DNA of 11,763 bases from 66-474 sp035277545 (GCA_035277545.1 DATEKI010000218.1:1-11763), one strand, 5' to 3'; shown: positions 1-6,367, counted from the first letter of the stretch. Notes: a model not told the origin generated them from the sequence alone. Program-made: numbers and translations.

Positions 1-1
1 A

Positions 2-688
2 TCCACGAAATGGGCCGTGGAAACCGCACGCCGCCACGGCACGCGCCTGCACGTGCTGCACGTTTCCACCGCGGATGAACTGGCGATGTTCGAGCCAGGC
101 CCGATTACCGGGAAAAAGATCACGGCCGAAACCTGCGTGCATTTCCTGCGCTACAGCGACGCCGACTACGCGACGCTGGGCGGCAGGATCAAGTGCAATC
201 CCGCGATCAAGGCGGCGTCGGATCGTACGGCGCTGACACACGCGCTTGCCGACACCCGCATCGACATCCTCGCCACCGACCACGCACCGCACCTGGCTTC
301 GGAAAAGGCCCACCCCTACACGAGTTGTCCGTCCGGCATTCCGCTGATCCAGTTCGCACTGCAATCGGCGCTGGAGTCCGTGTTCAACAAACACATGACC
401 CTGGAACGACTGGTCGAAGCCTACGCCCATGCGCCCGCGACGCTGTTCGCGATCGATGGTCGCGGCTACCTGCGCGAAGGCCATTTCGCCGACCTGGCGC
501 TCGTCGACCCAAACAAACCGCAGACCGTCCGCAAGGATCAGGTGCTGTCGAAATGCGGCTGGTCACCGTTCGAGGGTGACACCTTCCGCGCTTCGATCGC
601 CGCGACGTTCGTCAACGGGAACCTTGCGGCGCGCGACGGGAAGATACTGGATGTGCAGCCGGGAATGCGATTGCGGTTCGATCGTTGA
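2..688 (+). CDS. pyrC: Dihydroorotase, class I, C-terminal part (5' end outside window)
   Basis: Dihydroorotase reversibly cyclises N-carbamoyl-L-aspartate to dihydroorotate, the third step of cytosolic de novo pyrimidine synthesis. The frame is open from base 2 to a TGA at 686-688. An in-frame GTG at 17 is not the start, because typical family sequence continues to its left up to the window edge. About 228 residues are present out of roughly 440 usual for this class. Visible family motifs are LHVLHVSTADEL near the left end, KCNPAIK, the metal-site motif DHAPH at bases 278-292 (its Asp is the usual catalytic base) and LSKCGWSPFEG near the C-terminus, typical of the amidohydrolase type found in xanthomonads. 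The gene converges on folE2 with only 12 bp between the two stop codons and no clear terminator hairpin there. Confidence 0.93.
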   Translation, partial: STKWAVETARRHGTRLHVLHVSTADELAMFEPGPITGKKITAETCVHFLRYSDADYATLGGRIKCNPAIKAASDRTALTHALADTRIDILATDHAPHLASEKAHPYTSCPSGIPLIQFALQSALESVFNKHMTLERLVEAYAHAPATLFAIDGRGYLREGHFADLALVDPNKPQTVRKDQVLSKCGWSPFEGDTFRASIAATFVNGNLAARDGKILDVQPGMRLRFDR

Positions 689-700
689 AAGCGGCTGCAA

Positions 701-1621
701 TCAACCAAAGTTCTTCGCGACCTCGGCCACCGCGTCGTGCGGGTGCAGGCTTTCGTGGTGCGCGGCGCGGATGCGGTAGCCGGCGACGCGTGGGTCGGCA
801 TCCAGCGCGGCGCGGATGCGGCGTGCGGCGTCTTCGCAGAACATCAGGTTTTCGGCATTCAACTTCGCGAAGGCCTGTTCGTCCTCGCGCTTGACCGCGG
901 TCTGCACGGGCGTCGCCAGCGCGGCTTCGATCGTGTCGATCAAATCCGACACCGGCAGGTCGAAACCGGGCGTGAGCCGCACCATGACGCTCGCGGTACT
1001 GCGCTGCGCATGCGGTGTCGCGGCCATGCCGCGCCCGGAGCCCAGCCACTCGCGCACCGCACGCTGTGACGGCACGGCATCGGCAAAGTCTTCGTCGAAT
1101 CGTTGCTGGTTGAGCTGCCGCGACAACGCGGCCGAAGCGGGGCACGTCGAGGAATACGTCACCTCGCAGCCGAGTTGCACGCTGAAATGCTCGTCCAGCA
1201 ACTGCGCCTCGACCGTGACGGGATACGCGCGCCAGCCGGCGTTGTCGCTGACCAGTGCGCGGCGCTTCAGCAATTGCGAATAGTCGATGCGCAGGCGTGC
1301 ACGCGTGGACAGGTCCGCGTGCGACGCGACCAGCGCGTGCATCAGGCTGCACAGGCCGGCCGGGGTCAGCGCCTGCTCGCCCAGGGATTTTTCCAGTGCA
1401 AGATACAGCCGCGACATGTGGATGCCACGCGCGGCGGGGTCGGCCAGGTTCACCTGCACCGAAACGCGCGCGGGAGCCATCACCGTTCCGCCCTGTCCAT
1501 CCGCGCAACGCACCGGCAGGTCGATGCCGTGCATGCCGACCCAGTCCAGCGCGCCGCCCGCGACCGGCTCGGCGCCGGTGGCCACGTCGGGCAAGCGTGC
1601 GTTGTCGGGAACGGTGCTCAT
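701..1621 (-). CDS. folE2: GTP cyclohydrolase I, type IB (FolE2)
   Basis: FolE2 converts GTP to 7,8-dihydroneopterin triphosphate, the first committed step of folate (and queuosine precursor) synthesis. The family is the metal-promiscuous alternative to zinc-dependent FolE. The 306-residue product shows the family Cys (C160 in TCPASAA), the following His in PHAQRS (H204), the ENLMFCED segment (residues 257-264) and the C-terminal HESLHPHDAVAE motif. Relative to the compact CPCS...HNQRS arrangement of many FolE2 proteins, about 30 extra residues separate C160 and H204. The ATG at 1621 is chosen because it overlaps the TGA of the upstream synthase-like gene (ATGA); an in-frame ATG at 1654 would overlap that gene by 37 bases. 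It is the last gene of the six-gene operon. I see no obvious Zur-type operator near it, though a zinc-responsive promoter further upstream cannot be excluded. Confidence 0.92.
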   Translation of the reverse strand: MSTVPDNARLPDVATGAEPVAGGALDWVGMHGIDLPVRCADGQGGTVMAPARVSVQVNLADPAARGIHMSRLYLALEKSLGEQALTPAGLCSLMHALVASHADLSTRARLRIDYSQLLKRRALVSDNAGWRAYPVTVEAQLLDEHFSVQLGCEVTYSSTCPASAALSRQLNQQRFDEDFADAVPSQRAVREWLGSGRGMAATPHAQRSTASVMVRLTPGFDLPVSDLIDTIEAALATPVQTAVKREDEQAFAKLNAENLMFCEDAARRIRAALDADPRVAGYRIRAAHHESLHPHDAVAEVAKNFG

Positions 1622-2463
1622 GGATGGGACTCGATCGACGGCATGCTTCGCCACGTGCGGGCCGCGCGCCAGGTTTTCAACAGGCCGCGCAGGCCGAATG
1701 CGGGGGATCGCAGCGCCGCGAGCGGCTCGTCGGCTCGCGTCGCGCGACCCAGCGCATCCTGGTCATGCTGCAAACCGATTGCGCGGAACAAGGTCAACGG
1801 GCCCTGCATTCTAGCGGCGGCCAGTTCGCGCTGCAGATCCGCCAGGTAATCGCGCACGGCGGCTCGTCGCGCCGGGCTGTCGCTGCCCATGACATCGATG
1901 GTCAGCCCATGCCGCGCCAACAGGTTCATCGGAAGCGGCGAGCGCCCACGTTCGGCCATAGCCCCGAGTCCGCGCAGATTGGCCAAGAGCTGTGCCAGCA
2001 AGGTGGCCTTCGCCGCGTGCGGGCTCGCCACGACCCCACCAAACCACACGCGCGTTTCCAGGTCCGCGAGCGCGTCCGCGAGGGGAGCCGCGGCCTTGCA
2101 CTGCGCCGCGAAATCCGCGGGCGGCGGCGCCATCAGCAACGCCATCGCAGCTTCCACCGGTGCCGTCCAGTACGCGACGGGAACCGTGCCCGCGCGAGGC
2201 ACCGCGAACAATCCCTGCGTCAGGGGATGGCGCGCCTGCCCTTGCGTCGCGCGCTGCATTTCCTCGCGCCACCAGCCGAGCCGGGCCGCCGCCACCTGCG
2301 GCTCCCGCGCCTCGCGCACGACTTTCAGCCATTCGTGCTCCAGCGCGGCGAGCGCACCGAAGCACACGCGTTCGCCCGGCCGCAGGAACAGCCACGCGAT
2401 CGCGCGCTCCGGGCTGGCGCCACGCCACTGCGCCAGGTAATCATCGAACGCGGTTTCGCTCAC
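1618..2463 (-). CDS. Squalene/phytoene synthase-like protein lacking both Asp-rich motifs
   Basis: The 281-residue protein resembles the squalene/phytoene synthase fold. LEHEWLKVV (41-49) followed by ARLGWWREEM (60-69) matches the first core region, and LLANLRGLGAMAERGRSPLP (159-178) aligns with the second core, where active enzymes carry a DxxxD Mg-diphosphate motif in an NxLRDxxED-like context. Neither DxxxD motif is present here, so prenyl-diphosphate condensation looks unlikely. The same loss is known in the complex I assembly factor NDUFAF6, a member of this superfamily. There is no signal peptide or clear membrane helix. Translation starts at a GTG whose first bases overlap the TGA of the phosphatase gene (GTGA), and its own TGA overlaps the folE2 ATG. 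Family placement is fairly secure; the function is unknown and a carotenoid or hopanoid role is not supported by neighbours. Confidence 0.8.
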   Translation of the reverse strand: MSETAFDDYLAQWRGASPERAIAWLFLRPGERVCFGALAALEHEWLKVVREAREPQVAAARLGWWREEMQRATQGQARHPLTQGLFAVPRAGTVPVAYWTAPVEAAMALLMAPPPADFAAQCKAAAPLADALADLETRVWFGGVVASPHAAKATLLAQLLANLRGLGAMAERGRSPLPMNLLARHGLTIDVMGSDSPARRAAVRDYLADLQRELAAARMQGPLTLFRAIGLQHDQDALGRATRADEPLAALRSPAFGLRGLLKTWRAARTWRSMPSIESHP

Positions 2464-3125
2464 GCCCGTTCCAGCAATGTGGCCAACTGGCCGGGGGTGG
2501 CGGTGATCGCGTCGGGCTGCCAGTCGCGCGGATCGGCGCCGTCGAGATAGCCCCAGGCCGCGGCGACCGTGTAAAGACCCGCCGCGCGGCCGGCGAGGAT
2601 GTCGCGCGGATCGTCGCCCACGTATACCGATTGGTCGACCGCGACGCCGGCGAGCGCACAGGCGTGCCGCACCGGCGCCGGATCGGGCTTGCGCTGCGGG
2701 AGTGTGTCGCCACCGACCACCGCCGCGGCACGCCGGTCATAGCCGAGTTTCGCCAGCACCAGCGCGACGAGGCCCACCGACTTGTTGCTGACCACGCCCC
2801 AGCGCACGCCGCGTGCCTCGAGCGCGTCAAGCAGATCATCAATGCCGGCGAACGCGTGCGTGTTCGCCATGCCGGTGGCGACGTAGAGTTCGAGGAATCG
2901 CGACAACACCGCGTCGACCGCGGCTTCATCATTGCCGACCGCGCAACGCAACACCGCGCGCGCGCCACGCGATACGGTTTCGCGCACGACTTCGAAGGAC
3001 GGCACCGCGAGGCCGCGTTCACGGCAGAGCGCCGTCAGCGCGTCATGCATGTCGCGCGCGGAATCCACCAGCGTGCCATCGAGGTCGAAGAACACCCCGG
3101 CAAGCGGTTGCGGCAGGGATTTCAT
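2460..3125 (-). CDS. gph/mupP: HAD-IA phosphatase: Gph (phosphoglycolate) or, more likely, MupP (MurNAc-6-phosphate) type
   Basis: This 221-residue protein is a haloacid-dehalogenase phosphatase. Motif I is FFDLDGTLVDS near residues 12-22 (nucleophile Asp and acid/base Asp), motif II is VSNKS, motif III is RKPDP and motif IV is VGDDPRDI. Automatic annotation would usually say phosphoglycolate phosphatase. However, the GDDPRDILAGRAAG block, the SRGARAV stretch and the late Trp in RDWQPD resemble MupP of pseudomonads more than E. coli Gph, which has GDSRNDIQAAKAAG. MupP dephosphorylates MurNAc-6-phosphate during peptidoglycan recycling, and pseudomonad mupP also sits directly after ubiG. That comparison is from memory, so both substrates stay open. 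The ATG overlaps the ubiG TGA (ATGA), and the TGA overlaps the next GTG, consistent with coupled translation. No good ribosome binding site is seen. Confidence 0.9.
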   Translation of the reverse strand: MKSLPQPLAGVFFDLDGTLVDSARDMHDALTALCRERGLAVPSFEVVRETVSRGARAVLRCAVGNDEAAVDAVLSRFLELYVATGMANTHAFAGIDDLLDALEARGVRWGVVSNKSVGLVALVLAKLGYDRRAAAVVGGDTLPQRKPDPAPVRHACALAGVAVDQSVYVGDDPRDILAGRAAGLYTVAAAWGYLDGADPRDWQPDAITATPGQLATLLERA

Positions 3126-3850
3126 GCGGGCTTGCTGGCGCAGACCAGGTAATTGACCGCCGTGTGGCGCGTCAGCCACACCTTGCGATTCAGCGGGTTG
3201 TAGGCAATCCCAGAGATTTCGTCGAGGCCCATTCCCGCCCCACGCAGCAGCGCCGCCAGCTCCGAAGGCTTCAGGAATTGCCGGTAATCGTGGGTGCCGC
3301 GCGGCAACAGCCGGGCGACGTATTCGGCACCTACGATGGCGGTCGCGAAACTCGCTGGCGTGCGGTTCAGGGTGGACAGGAACAGCTTGCCGCCCGGTTT
3401 CAGCAGCATTGCCAGATCGCCGACCAGCGCTGCCGGATCGGGCACGTGCTCGATCAGTTCCATGCAGCACACCGCGTCGAACGCGGCGGGTTCGGCAGCG
3501 GCCAGATCACGCGACGAGCACAACCGGTAATCGATCGCGAGGGGCGATGACAACCCGGCGTTGGTTTCGTGCTGATGCAGTTTCGCCACCTCGATGACCT
3601 CGGGCGCGAGGTCGATCGCGGTGACATTCGCACCCGCCTTCGCCAGCGCTTCGCTGAGCAGGCCGCCGCCGCAACCGACGTCCGCCACCCGTGCGCCGCG
3701 CAATGCGACGCGTGACGCCACGAAACCGAGCCGCACCGGATTGAGGTCGTGCAGCGGACGGGATTCGCCATCGGGATCCCACCACCGGCTCGCCAGCTTG
3801 CCGAAGCGGGCAAGTTCTTCCGGGTCGGCATTGTGGGCGGCGCCATTCAC
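3122..3850 (-). CDS. ubiG: Ubiquinone biosynthesis O-methyltransferase UbiG
   Basis: UbiG carries out both O-methylations of ubiquinone synthesis using S-adenosylmethionine, acting at the inner face of the membrane. The 242-residue product has ASRWWDPDGESRPLHDLNP (20-38), SAM motif I DVGCGGG (57-63), CCMELIEHVPDP (128-139), KPGGKLFLSTLNR (151-163) and VGAEYVARLLPRGTHD (173-188), all hallmark blocks of E. coli UbiG, which is 240 residues long. I chose the GTG at 3850 because its GTGA overlaps the stop of the yciI-like gene exactly as at other junctions of this operon. An in-frame ATG at 3880 would add ten residues and a 34-base overlap, with no better ribosome binding site. Its by-product S-adenosylhomocysteine is a substrate of the MtaD encoded two genes upstream. 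Confidence 0.96.
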   Translation of the reverse strand: MNGAAHNADPEELARFGKLASRWWDPDGESRPLHDLNPVRLGFVASRVALRGARVADVGCGGGLLSEALAKAGANVTAIDLAPEVIEVAKLHQHETNAGLSSPLAIDYRLCSSRDLAAAEPAAFDAVCCMELIEHVPDPAALVGDLAMLLKPGGKLFLSTLNRTPASFATAIVGAEYVARLLPRGTHDYRQFLKPSELAALLRGAGMGLDEISGIAYNPLNRKVWLTRHTAVNYLVCASKPA

Positions 3851-4119
3851 TTCTTCGTTTCCGCCTGCGTGACGTTCCATTCGCGCACCGTAACCTCGGA
3901 CGAACCCGTCAGGTGCACCGGATCGGCGAAGGCAAGCGCCTGCGCGTCCTGCAACGATCCGGCTCGCATCAGATAGGCGCCACCGGACCGGTCGGTGAAC
4001 GGACCGAATGCTTCGAGCTGCCCGCTCGCCTCCAGTGCATCGAGATGCGCGTAATGCGCGGGGAGCACCGCAGGATCGAACCGCGGCGTACGCATGGTCA
4101 AGACCAGATAGAACTTCAT
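3847..4119 (-). CDS. YciI family protein
   Basis: This is a small 90-residue cytosolic protein of the YciI-like alpha/beta-barrel dimer family, whose members often form dimers with a conserved His and Asp in a pocket. Visible family features are the MKFYLVLTMR first strand, the AHYAHLDAL helix with His22 and His25, the GPF turn (residues 39-41), the GGAYLM strand, the FADP motif (Asp66) and a C-terminal VREWNV strand. The length fits the family. The ATG at 4119 has a weak GGA-type ribosome binding site about eight bases upstream, in the short gap after mtaD, and its TGA overlaps the ubiG GTG. The biochemical role is unknown for most of the family. Position between mtaD and ubiG suggests co-expression but does not define a substrate. 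Confidence 0.88.
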   Translation of the reverse strand: MKFYLVLTMRTPRFDPAVLPAHYAHLDALEASGQLEAFGPFTDRSGGAYLMRAGSLQDAQALAFADPVHLTGSSEVTVREWNVTQAETKK

Positions 4120-4135
4120 CGTGTTTCCGTGATCG

Positions 4136-5467
4136 TCAAAGCGCCGCGATCCGTTCGCGCCAGCGGCGGGCCTTTTCCAGCACGCCGGCAAGGTCGAAAT
4201 CGACCAGCGCGCCGCCATCGAGCTTGCGCGCGCCTTCGATCCAGACATCGCTGACCTGTCGGCGCGATACCGCGTAGGCGAGATGCGAAACCACATTGTA
4301 GAGCGGTTGCGTTTCCACTTCGTCCATCCGCACGGCGACGAGATCGGCGCGTTTTCCAGGCTCGATCGAACCGATCTTCGCATCGAGCTGCAACGCCCTG
4401 GCGCCATCCAACGTGGCCGCGCGCAACGCGAATGCATCGTCGAACGCGGCCGCGTCGGACGCGACCGCTTTCGCCAGCAGCGCCGCGGTGCGCAGCTCCC
4501 CGAACATGTCGAGGTCGTTGTTCGACGCGCATCCATCGGTGCCGAGCGCGAGATTGACGCCGCCGCGACGCAGCTTCTCCGCGGGGCAGAAACCCGATGC
4601 CAACTTCAGGTTGGATTCGGGGCAATGCACCACCGACACGCCGGCCTCCGCGCAGGTCGCAATTTCGGCATCGCTCACCTGCGTCATGTGCACCGCGATC
4701 AGCCGGTCGTTGACCAGGCCAAGCTTCTGCAGGCGCTGGAGCGGACGCAGGCCATGCTCGCGTCTGCTGTCTTCGACTTCCCGCGCGGTTTCCATCAGGT
4801 GCAGGTGCACCGGACGGTCGAGCTGGTCGGACAGCGTGCGGATGCGGGCAAAGGATTCGTCAGCCACCGTGTAGGGCGCGTGCGGCGCGAATGTCGTGCC
4901 GATCAGCGCATCGCCACGCCAGGCGTCGTGCACGGCCAGCGCGCGTTCGAAATACTCGTCGCGACCTTTCGCCCACGCACTTGGAAATTCGATGATCGGC
5001 AAGCCGACCATCGCGCGGAAGCCGTGCGCCTTGTACGCCGCCGCTTGCGCATCGGGAAAGAAATAGTTTTCGTTGCAGCAGGTCGTGCCGCCGCGCAGCA
5101 TCTCGGCGATCGCGAGTTCCACGCCGTCACGCACGAATTCCGGCCCCATCACCCTGGCTTCGACCGGCCAGATGTGTTCCTGCAGCCACTGCATCAACGG
5201 CAGGTCGTCGGCCAATCCCCGCAGCAGCGTCATCGGATTGTGGGTGTGCGCGTTGACCAGGCCCGGGATCAGCGCGTGTTGCGGGAGTTCCACTCGCGCG
5301 CGCGGCGCGTATTTCGTCCGGGCATCGGCAACCGGCAACACATCGACGATCGCACCTTCATCGATTGCTGCCGCGTATCCTTCCAGCACCACGCGATCCG
5401 GCTCGACCGGAACGATCCAGCGGGCGGAGATCAGGAGGTCGATCGATTGCGGTCCCGCTTCGTTCAT
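4136..5467 (-). CDS. mtaD: 5-methylthioadenosine/S-adenosylhomocysteine deaminase (TRZ/ATZ amidohydrolase)
   Basis: This cytosolic amidohydrolase is predicted to deaminate S-adenosylhomocysteine and methylthioadenosine to their inosyl forms, removing inhibitory products of methylation and polyamine synthesis. The 443-residue protein shows the metal motif NAHTHNP (His74, His76), HLHLMET (His223 as ligand, Glu226 catalytic), the HMTQ His260, ESNLKLASG (284-292), and GTDGCASNNDLD with Asp311 as ligand. ADLVAVRM near the C-terminus is the usual closing beta-sandwich motif. Length is typical. The ATG at 5467 is the first start after the hairpin-rich spacer, and no strong ribosome binding site precedes it. 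It is the first gene of the operon; a perfect 14-bp inverted repeat lies 20-56 bases upstream. Other TRZ/ATZ deaminases such as guanine deaminase are possible, but the GTDGCASNNDLD block and the ubiG neighbour favour MtaD. Confidence 0.92.
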   Translation of the reverse strand: MNEAGPQSIDLLISARWIVPVEPDRVVLEGYAAAIDEGAIVDVLPVADARTKYAPRARVELPQHALIPGLVNAHTHNPMTLLRGLADDLPLMQWLQEHIWPVEARVMGPEFVRDGVELAIAEMLRGGTTCCNENYFFPDAQAAAYKAHGFRAMVGLPIIEFPSAWAKGRDEYFERALAVHDAWRGDALIGTTFAPHAPYTVADESFARIRTLSDQLDRPVHLHLMETAREVEDSRREHGLRPLQRLQKLGLVNDRLIAVHMTQVSDAEIATCAEAGVSVVHCPESNLKLASGFCPAEKLRRGGVNLALGTDGCASNNDLDMFGELRTAALLAKAVASDAAAFDDAFALRAATLDGARALQLDAKIGSIEPGKRADLVAVRMDEVETQPLYNVVSHLAYAVSRRQVSDVWIEGARKLDGGALVDFDLAGVLEKARRWRERIAAL

Positions 5468-5486
5468 TGCGCCAGATTATTTTTGG

Positions 5487-5523
5487 CGTCCTTGCAGACT
5501 GAATCCTGCAGTCTGCAAGGACG
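5487..5523. repeat. Perfect 14-bp inverted repeat upstream of mtaD
   Basis: The arms are 5487-5500 (cgtccttgcagact) and 5510-5523 (agtctgcaaggacg), with a 9-base loop. The element ends 20 bases before the mtaD start. On the mtaD strand it is followed by CCAAAAATAATC, which holds an AATAAT sequence (5481-5476) but no U-run, so it is not a standard terminator of efp. It could be an operator, an mRNA 5' hairpin, or part of the mosaic of repeats in this spacer. Confidence 0.8.
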
Positions 5524-5526
5524 GGC

Positions 5527-5543
5527 CGTCGGCTTCGCCGACG
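5527..5543. repeat. Short hairpin in the efp-mtaD spacer
   Basis: The arms cgtcggc (5527-5533) and gccgacg (5537-5543) are separated by a ttc loop, giving a 7-bp perfect stem. It lies three bases beyond the 14-bp inverted repeat and is not followed by a T-run on either strand. It is probably another unit of the structured spacer or a weak intrinsic terminator for efp. Confidence 0.6.
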
Positions 5544-5570
5544 TTCGCTTCGGCGCCCTGCGTCCGCAGT

Positions 5571-5640
5571 CCGGCGAAAGCCGGAACCCAGCTCCTTTGC
5601 CATCCATGGCACTGGATCCCGGCCACTCCCTGGCTGGGAT
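5571..5640. repeat. Probable dispersed intergenic repeat element (two hairpins)
   Basis: The segment begins with a 5-bp hairpin ccggc-gaaa-gccgg (5571-5584), whose loop is a GNRA-type tetraloop, and ends with a 9-bp hairpin, atcccggcc (5616-5624) against ggctgggat (5632-5640), with one G-U pair. The phrases gaaagccggaacccag and ctggatcccggcc flanking a short spacer, followed by tgggatgacg, have the look of the short palindromic repeats that recur between genes in many GC-rich proteobacteria. Copy number cannot be judged from one window. A shorter related stem, gccgc-tttc-gcggc, sits at 9681-9694 before nadK. Confidence 0.55.
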
Positions 5641-5687
5641 GACGCATCGGCAAAGCCGCTCGCGCGTTGCGCTCGCGGGCCAATGCG

Positions 5688-6254
5688 TCACTTTACGCGG
5701 CTGACATACTCGCCGGTCCGGGTATCCACGCGGATCACTTCGTCCTGGTTGACGAACAGCGGTACGCGCACGGTCGCGCCGGTTTCGAGCTTGGCCGGCT
5801 TGCCGCCGCCGCCCGAGGTGTCGCCGCGCAGGCCAGGATCGGTCTCGACGATCTTCAGCTCCACGAAATTGGGCGGCGCCACCGACAGCGGGATGCCGTT
5901 CCAGAACGTGACGATGCACTCCTCCTCGCCCTTCAGCCACTGCGCGGCATCGCCCACGGCGCTCTTGTCCGCGGTGTGCTGTTCGTAGCTCGCCGGGTCC
6001 ATGAAGTGCCAGAATTCGCCGTCGTTGTAGAGGTACTGCATGTCGGTATCGACCACGTCGGCGCCCTCGACCGAGTCGGTCGCCTTCATGGTCTTCTCCG
6101 TGGTGCGGCCGTTCTTGAGATTGCGGATCTTGATGCGCGTGAACGCCTGGCCCTTGCCGGGCTTGATGAAGTCCGCGCCGACGATCACGTAGGGGTCGCC
6201 GTCGACGATGATCTTCAAACCGTTCTTGACATCGTTCAGACCATAACTGGCCAT
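5688..6254 (-). CDS. efp: Elongation factor P
   Basis: EF-P binds near the ribosomal E site and rescues ribosomes stalled on consecutive prolines. The 188-residue product matches E. coli EF-P (also 188) through its length: KPGKGQAF places the modified lysine at K34; TDSVEGADVVD, YLYNDGEFWHFMD, PPNFVELKIVETDPGLRGDT (domain II-III) and the end TRTGEYVSRVK are all intact. The three OB-like beta-barrel domains span about 1-64, 65-127 and 128-188. The start has a good GGAG ribosome binding site at 6263-6266, eight bases upstream. epmB, encoding the enzyme that makes beta-lysine for K34, is divergent on the other side of a 113-bp spacer, which predicts that K34 is beta-lysylated rather than rhamnosylated. 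The partner ligase gene epmA is not in the window. Confidence 0.98.
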   Translation of the reverse strand: MASYGLNDVKNGLKIIVDGDPYVIVGADFIKPGKGQAFTRIKIRNLKNGRTTEKTMKATDSVEGADVVDTDMQYLYNDGEFWHFMDPASYEQHTADKSAVGDAAQWLKGEEECIVTFWNGIPLSVAPPNFVELKIVETDPGLRGDTSGGGGKPAKLETGATVRVPLFVNQDEVIRVDTRTGEYVSRVK

Positions 6255-6300
6255 GTTGCTTGCTCCGTGGATGCATGGCGCCGCCCGTGCCGCGATGGCC

Positions 6301-6318
6301 CTGACCGGACGACTGACC
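6301..6318. repeat. Direct repeat CTGACC-N6-CTGACC in the efp/epmB divergent spacer
   Basis: Two copies of ctgacc lie at 6301-6306 and 6313-6318, 12 bases apart start to start, just upstream of a possible epmB -10 sequence. It could be a binding site for a shared regulator, or chance in GC-rich sequence. Confidence 0.4.
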
Positions 6319-6324
6319 TAAAAT
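6319..6324 (+). promoter_or_regulatory. Possible sigma-70 -10 element for epmB
   Basis: The hexamer taaaat differs from TATAAT by one base and stands in a small AT-rich island 44 bases before the epmB start. With a 17-base spacer the -35 would be tggccc (6296-6301), a poor match, so the call rests on the -10 and position only. Confidence 0.3.
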
Positions 6325-6357
6325 GACGGGTTTACCGGGCCGGCGTGGCCCGGGCAC

Positions 6358-6361
6358 AAGG
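6358..6361 (+). promoter_or_regulatory. Ribosome binding site fixing the epmB start
   Basis: AAGG lies six bases upstream of the ATG at 6368. The in-frame ATG at 6323, which would add 15 residues with no family counterpart, overlaps the possible -10 and has no such site, so 6368 is preferred. Confidence 0.6.
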
Positions 6362-6367
6362 CCCACC

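Noticed and set aside
689..700. A bidirectional terminator between pyrC and folE2
   Set aside because: The 12-bp gap and nearby coding ends hold no stable stem with T-runs.
3851..3880. An upstream ATG that would extend UbiG by ten residues
   Set aside because: The GTG at 3850 gives the same 4-bp overlap seen at three other junctions and a length of 242, close to E. coli UbiG; the ATG is kept only as an alternative.
4283..5704. A 473-codon plus-strand frame opposite mtaD, and similar plus-strand frames at 1255-2550 and 1992-3152
   Set aside because: All lie opposite genes with clear motifs and contain low-complexity Arg/Ala sequence without family features.
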